Program-made: the position numbers and the translations under genes | Notes under the pieces: generated by a model | The model's database searches: none | Seen by the model: only the letters and a program-made list of their open reading frames with translations | Told to the model about the DNA's origin: nothing | Shown: one piece after another, positions 1 through 7,030 of the stretch | How the letters are laid out: the number at the start of each line of letters is the position of its first letter | Position numbering within the stretch: the stretch's first letter is position 1 | Assembly (NCBI GenBank): GCA_021790035.1 | Contig: JAJYIO010000033.1 | Coordinates: 1-11,836, forward strand | Reading direction: 5' to 3' | Source: a bacterium | GTDB taxonomy: Bacteria; Cyanobacteriota; Sericytochromatia; S15B-MN24; VGJW01 | DNA: 11,836 nucleotides

Positions 1-38
1 ATTCCCGGAGCCGTGCTCATCTTGAAGTGCAAACGTCC

Positions 39-44
39 TACAAT
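39..44 (+). promoter_or_regulatory. Possible -10 box ahead of the GH1 gene
   Basis: TACAAT matches the consensus -10 hexamer in five of six positions and lies 18 nt before the first ATG. No convincing -35 hexamer sits 16-18 nt upstream; TTGAAG at 22-27 is only 11 nt away, which is too close. The true promoter may lie left of the window, so this is a weak call. Confidence 0.22.
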
Positions 45-62
45 GTAGCCAGCTAGCAGCGT

Positions 63-1505
63 ATGCTCGAGACGATGGTTTCCACTCGACTTTTTTTTGA
101 GCGATTCTTCGCCCACCTGGCTGCCCAGGTCCTCGCCCTCAGCCTCTTCTGGATACCGATGGCGCACCACGCGTCAACGCGTCTCGAGCTGCGTCCGAGA
201 CCCGCGAGGCACCCCGGCGAGCCGATCGAGTCGATCTACCCCGAGTCCCTCGATTTCCCCACGGGCTTCATGTGGGGAGTCGCCGTGGCCGGGCACCAGG
301 TCGAGGGCGACGACACCACGTCGAGCTGGGCGCGGTGGGAAGCTACCGGACACACCCAGCAGGTTGCGGGAGTGGCGATCGACGACTGGGATCTCTACGC
401 GGATGACATGCGCCTGGCGGCGGAGACGGGCGCCACCGCCTACCGGATGTCGATCGAGTGGAGTCGGGTCGAACCCCGGCGAGGGGTGTTCGACCAGGCG
501 GCTCTCGCTCGCTACGTCAACATGATCGACATGTGCCGCAGCCTTGGCATGGAACCGATCGTGACCCTCTACCACTTCGCCTATCCGGCCTGGCTCGACA
601 CCCCCACCCATGGCGTGACCGGCCCGCTCCAGGCCCGCGGGTGGGCGCGCAAGGACGCCGTGGCCGAGTACTCACGCTTCGTCAAGGTCGTCGCGAAGGC
701 CCTCAAGGGCAAGGTCCATTACTGGATCACCGTGAACGAGCCCAATGTAGAGCCTGCCCTCGGTTACCTTCTGGGGATCTTCCCCCCCGGGGAACTCAGC
801 CCCATCGCCTACGAGGCCGCCATCGGACACCTCGAGGAAGCGCATGTTGCGGCGTACGACATCCTCCACGCGGAGGACCCGGGCTGCGCCGTGTCGACCA
901 ACATGTTTCGCATGGTCCGCCGCAGCGGAATGCGGACGACGACGCTATTGCCGGGCCTGGATCCCGCACAGTCGATGCTGGACAAGCTCACCCACTGGCG
1001 CGATCATCCCGGCGATCCGCCACGCTCGACCCTCGACTACATCGCCTTCGACTACTACTACGCCTTCGCCACCCTGCCCGAGATCTTCCAGGCCCGGACC
1101 TACTGGAAGTGGCCGATCTATCCCGAGGGCCTCTACGACGCCGCCGAGTACTACTACCACCGCTACCACCTGCCCGAGCTCGTGGCCGAGAACGGCATGG
1201 CGACCCACAATGACATGCCGCGCAAGGACGGCTGGACCCGGTCGGCGTTCCTGGTCAACCACCTGTACGAGCTGCATCGAGCGATCGCCAACGGAGTCCC
1301 GGTGATCGGCTACTGCTACTGGTCGCTCATGGACAACTACGAATGGGGCAGCTATGCGCCGACCTTCGGGCTCTACGAGGTCGATCGCGCCAACGGTTCG
1401 CTGGCGCGAATCCCCACGCCGGCGGTCGCCGTGTACCGCGAGATCGCCACGTCCGATTCCTTGCCCATCTCGCTACTGTCTCGCTATCTTGGAAGGAAGT
1501 CCTGA
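63..1505 (+). CDS. GH1-family beta-glycosidase with N-terminal hydrophobic leader
   Basis: A retaining glycoside hydrolase of family 1 (beta-glucosidase/beta-galactosidase type), predicted to release sugar from the non-reducing end of beta-glycosides. The 480 residues cover a whole GH1 (beta/alpha)8 barrel, starting near residue 66 with the typical FPTGFMWG block. The acid/base Glu is E226 in TVNEPNV and the nucleophile is E376 in VAENG; the C-terminal WSLMDNYEW and FGLYEVD blocks also fit. Before the barrel are about 65 extra residues: a hydrophobic stretch (about residues 15-35, after Arg/Glu-containing FFERFF) and an Arg/Pro-rich linker. This suggests export or membrane anchoring, which is unusual in GH1 enzymes. 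The start is uncertain: ATG at 63 or at 75, both with poor Shine-Dalgarno sequences. The glycosyltransferase gene begins 49 nt downstream, so co-transcription is likely. The family is certain from motifs; substrate specificity cannot be read from sequence. Confidence 0.9.
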   Translation: MLETMVSTRLFFERFFAHLAAQVLALSLFWIPMAHHASTRLELRPRPARHPGEPIESIYPESLDFPTGFMWGVAVAGHQVEGDDTTSSWARWEATGHTQQVAGVAIDDWDLYADDMRLAAETGATAYRMSIEWSRVEPRRGVFDQAALARYVNMIDMCRSLGMEPIVTLYHFAYPAWLDTPTHGVTGPLQARGWARKDAVAEYSRFVKVVAKALKGKVHYWITVNEPNVEPALGYLLGIFPPGELSPIAYEAAIGHLEEAHVAAYDILHAEDPGCAVSTNMFRMVRRSGMRTTTLLPGLDPAQSMLDKLTHWRDHPGDPPRSTLDYIAFDYYYAFATLPEIFQARTYWKWPIYPEGLYDAAEYYYHRYHLPELVAENGMATHNDMPRKDGWTRSAFLVNHLYELHRAIANGVPVIGYCYWSLMDNYEWGSYAPTFGLYEVDRANGSLARIPTPAVAVYREIATSDSLPISLLSRYLGRKS

Positions 1506-1542
1506 CCGTACCCTCGCGCTGTCTGCCCCGCGGACCCGGGAT

Positions 1543-1546
1543 GGAG
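1543..1546 (+). promoter_or_regulatory. Ribosome binding site fixing a TTG start
   Basis: GGAG lies 8 nt before TTG at 1555. The reading frame stays open back to 1354, inside the GH1 gene, but homology to glycosyltransferases begins only at the residues encoded from 1555 (RVLWIGDN, a first beta strand). This makes TTG the best start despite being a rare codon. Confidence 0.55.
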
Positions 1547-1554
1547 ATGCCCCC

Positions 1555-3777
1555 TTGCCCAGTCGTGTCCTGTGGATCGGTGATAATCCGACCTTGCCGT
1601 CTCTCTCGGCCGAAGCGGGGCGCAAGACCTGCCGGCAGCTAGCGAGTGCCGGCCTGACGGTCTTTTACTACGGGATGCACCGGACCCACCCGCCGATCCT
1701 CTGGGAGGGTGTGACGCTGCTGCCCGCCTTCGTCTTCACGGGGGACGCGTCGGCGGCGGCCGGCCTGGGCGGAGCGACGGGTCTCGAGTACGCCCTGCGG
1801 GTGGTGCGCCCGGACGTCGTGGTGACGTGCGGTGCGATCGATCGGTTCGCGGACCTTCGGTACCTGCGCAGCATCGACAGGTTGACGGTGCCGTGGCACC
1901 ACTGGCCGGCGCCGGACGGCGATCTCGCCGCGAATTCGCTGCACCGTGCCGGGGACTGCCAGGTCCAGTCCTTCGAGTTTCCCGTCGAGCCGGTGTTCCG
2001 GCTCCTCGAAGATCGCAGCGCCCCTCGGGCCCGCATCGGCGCCACGGACGACTTCGTGGTGGGCTCGCTGGCGCGCAATCTCCCCCGCCGCGAGATCGCA
2101 CGCGTCCTGCACCAGCTAGAGGAGCTGGCCACCGAGCTTTCAGAACTCAAGCTGCTCTGGGTCGAAGATCTGCACCGCCGCGAGATCGAGAGCTTCAAGG
2201 TCGAGGCGGCGCGCCTGGAGCATCTGAAGCACCATCGGGCCTACTGGACCGACATCGCCGAAGACGCCTCGGTCGTGGTCTTTGGCCTCGTGAACGAGCA
2301 CTTCAACGCCATGGATGTCTTCCTGTCCTTCGCACCTCCCGGGGCCGTCGATCAGGCGGCCCTGGAGGCCGCTTGCACGGGTGCCGACGTGGTGCGCGTG
2401 AGCGAGCCGGACTGGGTCGACCGACTGCGCGACCGGTACCGACGTCGCCGGACGCCAGACCGGGAGAAGAAGGCTGCCGAGGCCTCGGCCCGGCACCATG
2501 TCGGCTCGGCTGCCAGGGGGTGGATCGATCTGCTGCAAGCCACGACGCCACCGGCTGCCGCGCCGAGGCCGTCGGGGCCCCGCATCAACTGGTACTGCAC
2601 GGTCTTTGGCTCGGGGAGCGTCAACCACGGCTCTCGCGAACTCATCCTGGCGCTCGACCGCATCGGCGCCGATGTCACGATCGAGGAGCCATTCTCGCGC
2701 TTCGAGAACCCGGTTCTGTTCCCCGACTCCTTCGAGGAGAATTACGCCCGGCACAATCCCCTCCAGTACGCCCGCTTGCAGGAGCTGATGAGCAAGCGTC
2801 CCCACGATCCGCCCTACACGACAGTCCGCTTCATCGTGTCGCGTGCCGACACGTCGCAGTATCAGCTGATGCGCTCCCTCGAGGCTCCGGTCGTGGAGTA
2901 TTCCAACAACGACAACCCCGGGCGTCTGGGGCCGGACTTCGTGCGTGGGTTCTTCGAGGGCCGGCGCTACTGGGTCTGCTCGGAGTACATCCGCTCCATC
3001 CACGGCGCGGCGTCTAGCTTCCCGGCGGGGGAGATCCCGGGGATCGATGTGGTCTACCACGGCGCCGATCCCGAGATCTATCATCCGGGCGTCGAACCCG
3101 TCGATCTCGGGACCCAGGATCGCTTCGTCTTCTTGACCTGCTCGTTCCCCCGCGTGCAGCACAAGGGCCTCGATCTTCTTTGCGAGGCTTATGCGACCGA
3201 GTTTCGGGGCGACCCGGAGGTCGTCCTGGTCCTCAAGCTGCCGGACCCGGACCTCGTCGTGGCTCCCAACGAGTACGAAGACGTGGAGGCCGTCTTGACC
3301 AGGGTCCGGTCCTTGCCCGGCTGCCCCGAGATCCGGGTCGTCACGGCCGACACGCCCGGTCGCGGGGACCTCGCCCGGTACTACGCGGCCGGCGACGCGT
3401 ACGTTCATCCATCGCGCTGGGAAGCCGGCAGCATCGCGATCTTCGAGGCCGCCGCGGTCGGTGTGCCCCTGATCTTGACGCGGTGGGGCGGCCACCGGGA
3501 GTTCATCCCCGAGAACCTGGCCTACTACGTCGATTGCCAGCCCAACCTGGTCGATTTCGGTAGGTCGGCCGAACCGGATCTGGCCTCGCTGCGCCGACAG
3601 ATGCGGTACGTCTACGAGCACTCGGAGGAGGCCTACGAACGGGGACTGGCGGCCTCGGGCCACGTCCACGAGAACTACACGTGGGACCACGCCGCCAGGC
3701 GGATCCTCGACCTACTCGACGCGCCCGGCGATCAGGCGACGACGTTCGCGTCGATGACCGAGAGACTGGCCAGGTAG
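1555..3777 (+). CDS. Tandem GT-B glycosyltransferase (C-terminal GT4 unit)
   Basis: A 740-residue protein that appears to hold two glycosyltransferase-like units. The C-terminal unit (about 341-730) is a GT4-type GT-B enzyme: its N-lobe starts with INWYCTVFGSGSVNHG, the acceptor/donor cleft region holds VVYHGAD, the C-lobe has HKG at about 536, and the donor-binding E-x7-E motif is E623-E631 followed by GVPLILTRWGG. GT4 enzymes are retaining and move a sugar from a nucleotide or lipid donor to a glycan, lipid or protein. The N-terminal unit (1 to about 325) has Rossmann-like alternation (VLWIGDN, VVVTCG, VVGSLARN, VVVFGLVNEHFNAMDVF) but no E-x7-E motif, so it may be a degenerate or acceptor-binding GT-B domain. 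An Ala/Pro linker (about 328-340) joins them. No signal peptide or membrane helix is seen, so it is probably cytoplasmic. It follows the GH1 gene by 49 nt. Donor and acceptor are unknown. Confidence 0.82.
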   Translation: MPSRVLWIGDNPTLPSLSAEAGRKTCRQLASAGLTVFYYGMHRTHPPILWEGVTLLPAFVFTGDASAAAGLGGATGLEYALRVVRPDVVVTCGAIDRFADLRYLRSIDRLTVPWHHWPAPDGDLAANSLHRAGDCQVQSFEFPVEPVFRLLEDRSAPRARIGATDDFVVGSLARNLPRREIARVLHQLEELATELSELKLLWVEDLHRREIESFKVEAARLEHLKHHRAYWTDIAEDASVVVFGLVNEHFNAMDVFLSFAPPGAVDQAALEAACTGADVVRVSEPDWVDRLRDRYRRRRTPDREKKAAEASARHHVGSAARGWIDLLQATTPPAAAPRPSGPRINWYCTVFGSGSVNHGSRELILALDRIGADVTIEEPFSRFENPVLFPDSFEENYARHNPLQYARLQELMSKRPHDPPYTTVRFIVSRADTSQYQLMRSLEAPVVEYSNNDNPGRLGPDFVRGFFEGRRYWVCSEYIRSIHGAASSFPAGEIPGIDVVYHGADPEIYHPGVEPVDLGTQDRFVFLTCSFPRVQHKGLDLLCEAYATEFRGDPEVVLVLKLPDPDLVVAPNEYEDVEAVLTRVRSLPGCPEIRVVTADTPGRGDLARYYAAGDAYVHPSRWEAGSIAIFEAAAVGVPLILTRWGGHREFIPENLAYYVDCQPNLVDFGRSAEPDLASLRRQMRYVYEHSEEAYERGLAASGHVHENYTWDHAARRILDLLDAPGDQATTFASMTERLAR

Positions 3778-4727
3778 GCATCGAGCGCCAGGTAAAGCTC
3801 GGCCTCGGTCCGGGTCGAATTGACCTGGTTGCGGAGTTCGGCAGAACCGGGCAGGCCACGGGTATACCAGGCCACGTGCTTGCGGATCTCGGCCACGCCC
3901 ACGCGCTCGCCTTTTTCCTCGATCAACATGCGGCAGTGCTCCCTTGCGACCTCGAGACGCTCGGAAGCCGTGGGCTCGGCGGGCAACCGGCCCGTGCGCA
4001 GGTACTGGTCGATCCGAGGCAACAGCCAGGGATTTCCCTGGGCGCCACGGCCGACCATCACGCCAGCACAGCCGGACTCACGCAGCCGCCGTGCTGCGGT
4101 CAGCGGATCGTGGACGTCCCCGTTGCCCACGACCGGAACGCGGACCGCGGCGGCAACCTCTGCGATGGCGTCCCAGTCGGCCGTGCCTGCGTACATCTGA
4201 CTGCGGGTTCGGCCGTGGACCGTGATCATGCTGACGCCGGCGGCCTCGGCGATCCGGGCGACCTCGAGGTAGTTGCGCTGCTGGTCGTCCCATCCCAGGC
4301 GCATCTTGATCGACACGGGTACGCGATCTCCCACGGCCCTCACCATCGCCTCCAGGATCCGCGCCAGCAAGGGGGTGTCCTTGAGAAGCGCCGAGCCATC
4401 GCAGTTCTTGGCGACCTTGGGCACCGGGCAGCCGAGATTGATGTCGATAACGTCGCACCCGCCTTCGACGAGCACGATCGCGGCCTCCGCCATCGCACCG
4501 GGATCATGCCCGAAGAGCTGCAGGCCGATCGGCCTCAAGCCCGGGGGAACCTCGAAGCGAGGCTGGTTCTTCCAGTGCAGCAGCCCCACCGCGCTGAACA
4601 TTTCGTGAAAGACCAGGCTCCGCGTGTCGAATCGCCGGAGCAAGCGCAGGTAGGGCAGATCGCTGACGCCGCACATCGGAGCCAGGATGACCTGGCTCTC
4701 GAGCGCAAGGGGACCTATCTTCAGCAC
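3732..4727 (-). CDS. dus: tRNA-dihydrouridine synthase, DusB-like
   Basis: An FMN-dependent enzyme reducing uridine to dihydrouridine in the tRNA D-loop, using NADPH. The 331-residue product has the family's TIM-barrel signatures: LAPMCGVSDLPY near the N-terminus, INLGCP-x-PKV with catalytic Cys100, the KMRLGW strand, the VHGRTRSQMYAG block, GNGDV, and MVGRGAQGNPW for FMN phosphate binding. The C-terminal helical domain (about 245-331) is present and the length is normal. GTG at 4727 is chosen because family homology begins at VLKIGPLAL; an in-frame ATG at 4775 would add 16 residues unlike any Dus N-terminus. The 3' end overlaps the end of the convergent glycosyltransferase gene by 46 nt with no terminator between them. 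The enzyme class is very sure; the choice among DusA/B/C is made by overall resemblance to DusB only. Confidence 0.93.
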   Translation of the reverse strand: MLKIGPLALESQVILAPMCGVSDLPYLRLLRRFDTRSLVFHEMFSAVGLLHWKNQPRFEVPPGLRPIGLQLFGHDPGAMAEAAIVLVEGGCDVIDINLGCPVPKVAKNCDGSALLKDTPLLARILEAMVRAVGDRVPVSIKMRLGWDDQQRNYLEVARIAEAAGVSMITVHGRTRSQMYAGTADWDAIAEVAAAVRVPVVGNGDVHDPLTAARRLRESGCAGVMVGRGAQGNPWLLPRIDQYLRTGRLPAEPTASERLEVAREHCRMLIEEKGERVGVAEIRKHVAWYTRGLPGSAELRNQVNSTRTEAELYLALDAYLASLSVIDANVVA

Positions 4728-4733
4728 TTCGCC

Positions 4734-4739
4734 ATTATA
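4734..4739 (-). promoter_or_regulatory. -10 box placed for a leaderless dus transcript
   Basis: On the - strand the sequence reads TATAAT, then GGCGAA, then GTG, the chosen dus start. A perfect -10 hexamer six bases before the start codon would put the transcription start at or next to the first base of GTG, leaving no 5' leader. No Shine-Dalgarno sequence is present for that GTG, which agrees. The -35 region is poor (TTCCGC at an 18-nt spacer). Confidence 0.5.
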
Positions 4740-4790
4740 AAGAGCATCGCTCGGACCGCGGAATCCCGCAGGCACTGCGCAGGTATGGCC

Positions 4791-4816
4791 CCGGTATGCT
4801 GCGCGGGTGCTACCGG
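4791..4816 (-). other. Small inverted repeat at the end of the 117-residue gene
   Basis: CCGGTA at 4791-4796 and TACCGG at 4811-4816 form a perfect 6-bp stem with a 14-nt loop. The downstream arm covers the TAG stop of the upstream - strand gene. No T-run follows on the - strand, so it is at best a weak attenuating hairpin between this gene and dus. Confidence 0.25.
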
Positions 4817-5163
4817 CGCATATCCGGCTCGCAGAATCCCCGGTAGCGATCCCCGAAAAGCGTGAATCGACCGTCCTCGAGCACGGTGGGCGGCAGGTCG
4901 GTGCCGTAACCCGCGAGCGTCACCTTGACGTAGGGGTGGGCGACCGAGAGGCGCTGCAAGCGACCGATCAGGTGCTCTGCGTCGCTCTGGGTGCAATCCT
5001 CGACCACGCCGAGAATGGCGGGCGCTCCCTGGTTGGCGTAGGTGATCTGGACCGGCCGATCCTCGAGGACATCGGCCAGGTCGTCGGCTGCGCGACGAAG
5101 CCCACGTCCCTCGGCCACGCGGACCTGGAAGACGAAGGGATGCCCTGGAACCACGCTTCTCAT
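4810..5163 (-). CDS. Small protein of unknown function (117 aa)
   Basis: I do not recognise this gene. Its 117 residues have no signal peptide or membrane segment and look like a compact alpha/beta cytoplasmic protein, with beta-type stretches near FVFQVRV, VQITYAN, AILGVVEDC and VKVTLAGYG separated by Leu/Ala/Asp-rich helices (LRRAADDLADVLED; SDAEHLIGRLQRLS). The C-terminal third ends in a Gly/Asp/Arg/aromatic-rich segment (FTLFGDRYRGF). ATG at 5163 has GGAGG four nt upstream (5168-5172), a good though close Shine-Dalgarno sequence. Third codon positions are GC-rich as in its neighbours, supporting a real gene. It is upstream of dus on the same strand with an 82-nt gap, but dus seems to have its own promoter, so shared function is not implied. 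Confidence 0.65.
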   Translation of the reverse strand: MRSVVPGHPFVFQVRVAEGRGLRRAADDLADVLEDRPVQITYANQGAPAILGVVEDCTQSDAEHLIGRLQRLSVAHPYVKVTLAGYGTDLPPTVLEDGRFTLFGDRYRGFCEPDMRR

Positions 5164-5371
5164 GCGGCCTCCACCGAGGGTGCGTCACCTTGGCTCGACA
5201 CGCTTTCAGGGAGCAAACAGCCGAACGAGAACGGGACCGTCCGAGACGGCCTCCAATTACCACCCCCGCCTGTTGCTTGCCAAGCCATGCATACCCGGCC
5301 AGCCGAGCGACCAAACGACGTCGAGGGGCTGCCGAGCGACGCGGCCTTGCGGTCTTCGTCGGGCGCTGCTA
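5164..5371. other. Intergenic region, probable promoter region of the 117-aa gene
   Basis: No coding frame with convincing codon use is seen here. The stretch must contain the upstream control region of the - strand 117-residue gene; I find a short CCGTC-cga-GACGG inverted repeat near 5237-5249 but no clear -35/-10 pair. It runs into the palindromic element that starts at 5372. Confidence 0.4.
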
Positions 5372-5549
5372 GCCTGGATCATTCACGGCTCGCGTGGCGA
5401 GACCGAGCAGATCGGTCCGAAGGCGAGGCGCACAAGGCCCGAGGGACGCAGCGTACTTGAACAGTACGCGAGGACCGAGGGACCGCAGTGCAACGAAGCA
5501 GGCGGGCCGAGATGCGACGGTCGAGTAGCGGGTCATGAATGATCCAGGC
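5372..5549. repeat. 178-bp imperfect palindrome (REP/MITE-like element)
   Basis: The outer arms GCCTGGATCATTCA (5372-5385) and TGAATGATCCAGGC (5536-5549) are perfect 14-bp inverted repeats centred at 5460.5. A 7-bp hairpin, GCGTACT (5451-5457) / AGTACGC (5463-5469) with a 5-nt loop, is centred at 5460, so both belong to one long hairpin. Between them the arms match only in patches, for example TCGGTCCGAAGGC against TCGGCCCGCCTGC on the other strand. The left arm carries its own hairpin, GACCGA/TCGGTC (5401-5406/5412-5417). A CCGAGGGAC-GCAG motif occurs in direct orientation on both sides of the centre. The element is non-coding and lies between two small divergent genes. This architecture is typical of REP-associated or MITE-like elements and of structured RNAs; I cannot tell which without genome-wide copies. 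Confidence 0.6.
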
Positions 5550-5573
5550 CAGGTTGGATGCCTGCCACTTGTC

Positions 5574-5577
5574 GGAG
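5574..5577 (+). promoter_or_regulatory. Ribosome binding site deciding the start of the 89-aa gene
   Basis: GGAG sits 9 nt before ATG 5587. An upstream in-frame ATG at 5539 lies within the palindromic element and lacks a Shine-Dalgarno sequence, so 5587 is preferred. Confidence 0.55.
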
Positions 5578-5586
5578 ATTTCCTTC

Positions 5587-5856
5587 ATGCCAGCGCCTTC
5601 GCTACGCACCCGGGTCCGCGTCCAGTTTCCAGATGGCACGCTTTTCGAGGTCGACCGCGATCTTGCGGTCGAGGTGGGCGAGCTCATCCCGCCATCCGGA
5701 ATCGGGGCCTTCTGGACCGCTGGCCGCAAGCTCCTGGTAAAGGCCAAGGAGATCACGCCCGCGGAGGACCGGGATCCTGGCGAGGTCCGGTACGTGGTCG
5801 ACCTGCTCGGTGGCTCGGGCACCGAAGCGCCCTGCGCGGAGCTCCTGGGCTCGTAG
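5587..5856 (+). CDS. Small protein of unknown function (89 aa)
   Basis: I do not recognise this product. The 89 residues lack a signal peptide or membrane helix. The first two thirds suggest a small beta-rich fold: RVRVQFPDGTLFEVDRD, then VGELIPPSG, then GAFWTAGRKLLVKAKEI, then VRYVVDLLGG. The pattern recalls short PilZ-like or SH3-like beta domains, but no diagnostic PilZ motif (RxxxR, D/NxSxxG) is present. Codon third positions are mostly G/C and the Shine-Dalgarno spacing is good, so it is probably expressed. It stands alone on the + strand between the palindromic element and a strong hairpin. Confidence 0.6.
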   Translation: MPAPSLRTRVRVQFPDGTLFEVDRDLAVEVGELIPPSGIGAFWTAGRKLLVKAKEITPAEDRDPGEVRYVVDLLGGSGTEAPCAELLGS

Positions 5857-5860
5857 TCGA

Positions 5861-5892
5861 GAGGAGCGAGGGGATCGCTCCCCACGCTCCTC
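5861..5892. terminator. Hairpin at convergent junction, possible bidirectional terminator
   Basis: GAGGAGCG (5861-5868) pairs perfectly with CGCTCCTC (5885-5892). After a single A-A mismatch, GGGG (5870-5873) pairs with CCCC (5880-5883) around a 6-nt loop. It starts 4 nt after the stop of the 89-residue gene and lies 27 nt past the stop of the convergent outer-membrane gene. Neither side has a T-run, so intrinsic termination would be imperfect; protection of 3' ends is another possibility. Confidence 0.5.
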
Positions 5893-5919
5893 GACCGTGG
5901 CTCCGGGTCGATCGGCCCG

Positions 5920-6702
5920 TCAGAACCCGAGCTGCAGGCCGGCGATGAGGTTGTTGGCGTTCGGGGGCGCACCCCTTACCGGGATGACGTAGCCGACGCC
6001 GAGGCGGATTCCCTGTGTGAGCCCGAACTGGATCCCGGGCGCCAGGCCGAGCGAAAACATCCCGGCCCCGCCGATGGGAACGGAGCCCACGATGTCGAGG
6101 CTAGGCGCCAGCGCCTGCGTCGCCTGCATCACCAGTCCGGCGCCGTAGTCGATGCGTCCGGCAAACGGCTGGTACATCGCGTCGAGGTTGGTCTGCGCCG
6201 GTCCGAGGGTGGTCAGAGCCCTCAACCCGAACGCGGGCCGCAGGCCGGCAAGATTCAGCCCCCCGGCCGAGCCCGGAGCCTGGAGCGCTCCGACCAGCGA
6301 TAGCCCCGCCGCCCGGTCAGCGCTCTGGAGCACCGAGTACTGGCCCTCGACACCCACGCTGTTCCAGAACCCGCCGGTCAGACCGGCCGCTCGCGTGTAG
6401 TTGCCGATCAGGTTCAGCCCGAGCCGATCGGTCAGACCGAGGATGGCCGTCGCGTTCGCGCCGGTCGCAGCGGGCCCGACCAACCCGGAAAGCAGCCCGT
6501 CCGCCCGCAGGGTGAACGAGCCGGCAGGACCTGGCATGCCAGGCATGACCAAGAGGGGCTTGGCGATCACCGGCACGACCTGGTTCTTTGCCGGCAAGAT
6601 GGCAGCCGGCTTGCCAGACGCCGGTGCATTGGCCGCAAATGCCGCGCTGGGCAGCGCGATGACTCCCGCTGCCGCGGCTGCTGCCGCTACCCTGAGGCTC
6701 AT
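5920..6702 (-). CDS. Outer-membrane beta-barrel protein (260 aa)
   Basis: An exported protein, probably an outer-membrane barrel. It opens with a signal peptide (MSLR, an Ala-rich hydrophobic core, cleavage likely after AAFA at about residue 23) and a Pro/Lys-rich segment to about residue 60. The rest consists of alternating polar/hydrophobic strands with short Gly/Asn/Asp turns (LGLNLIGNYTRA, VGVEGQYSVL, GAGLVMQATQ, FSLGLAPGIQFGL, IRLGVGYVIPV). It ends in LIAGLQLGF, matching the terminal-Phe beta signal read by the BAM complex. ATG at 6702 has AAGGAG six nt upstream (6709-6714), a near-ideal ribosome binding site; the longer frame to 6915 would put 71 Arg-rich residues before the signal peptide. 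It is the last gene of the - strand cluster, 328 nt beyond the FlgO/CsgG-like gene, and may have its own promoter. I do not know its ligand or role. Confidence 0.75.
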   Translation of the reverse strand: MSLRVAAAAAAAGVIALPSAAFAANAPASGKPAAILPAKNQVVPVIAKPLLVMPGMPGPAGSFTLRADGLLSGLVGPAATGANATAILGLTDRLGLNLIGNYTRAAGLTGGFWNSVGVEGQYSVLQSADRAAGLSLVGALQAPGSAGGLNLAGLRPAFGLRALTTLGPAQTNLDAMYQPFAGRIDYGAGLVMQATQALAPSLDIVGSVPIGGAGMFSLGLAPGIQFGLTQGIRLGVGYVIPVRGAPPNANNLIAGLQLGF

Positions 6703-7030
6703 CTCTCGCTCCTTCCTGACCCTGGCCCCCCTCGAGGAGTCCTCACGAACCGTCCAGCGTCCGGCCCTCGGGCGCCAGATCCTCTTCAGCTGGACGTGGG
6801 CCCTCTTCGCCCTGTCCACTCGACCGAAAATCGCGGCCCTTACCCCCGCAGGACGGCCTGCTCTGCCCCGTCCGCGGTCATAGTGGGCTGCGCTGACCCC
6901 ACTCCCAATGTTCAATCTGGACAGACGCCCACGCCAGAATTTGACGCCCGAGCGCGCTCGAACGGCCCGGCAACGGCGGGCCGCAGCTACCCGGATGGCA
7001 GCCGCGGTCGGTCAAGAATCGAACGAAAAG
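6703..7030. other. 328-nt gap between the two outer-membrane genes
   Basis: No supported gene is visible here. The gap contains the ribosome binding site of the 260-residue barrel gene (6709-6714), a 12-bp perfect palindrome CGAGCGCGCTCG (6949-6960) and a hairpin at 6963-6983. I see no convincing -35/-10 pair on the - strand. The length, compared with 4 and 35 nt between the earlier genes, suggests a transcription boundary or a separate promoter. Confidence 0.45.
6963..6983 (-). terminator. Hairpin after the FlgO/CsgG-like gene
   Basis: CGGCCCG (6963-6969) and CGGGCCG (6977-6983) make a perfect 7-bp G/C stem with a 7-nt loop, starting 47 nt beyond the TAG stop at 7031. On the - strand it is followed by TTCGAGCG rather than a T-run. 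It may partly terminate or stabilise the upstream three-gene message. Confidence 0.35.

Noticed and set aside
22..44. TTGAAG plus TACAAT as a full promoter for the GH1 gene
   Set aside because: The spacer is only 11 nt, much shorter than the 16-18 nt needed; only the -10-like part is kept as a weak call.
2140..3690. 516-residue - strand frame
   Set aside because: It lies entirely antisense to the glycosyltransferase gene, whose motifs are clear; composition is the usual shadow type.
6703..6915. 71-residue extension of the 260-residue barrel protein
   Set aside because: The extension is Arg-rich, precedes a clear signal peptide, and a near-perfect AAGGAG lies just before ATG 6702.
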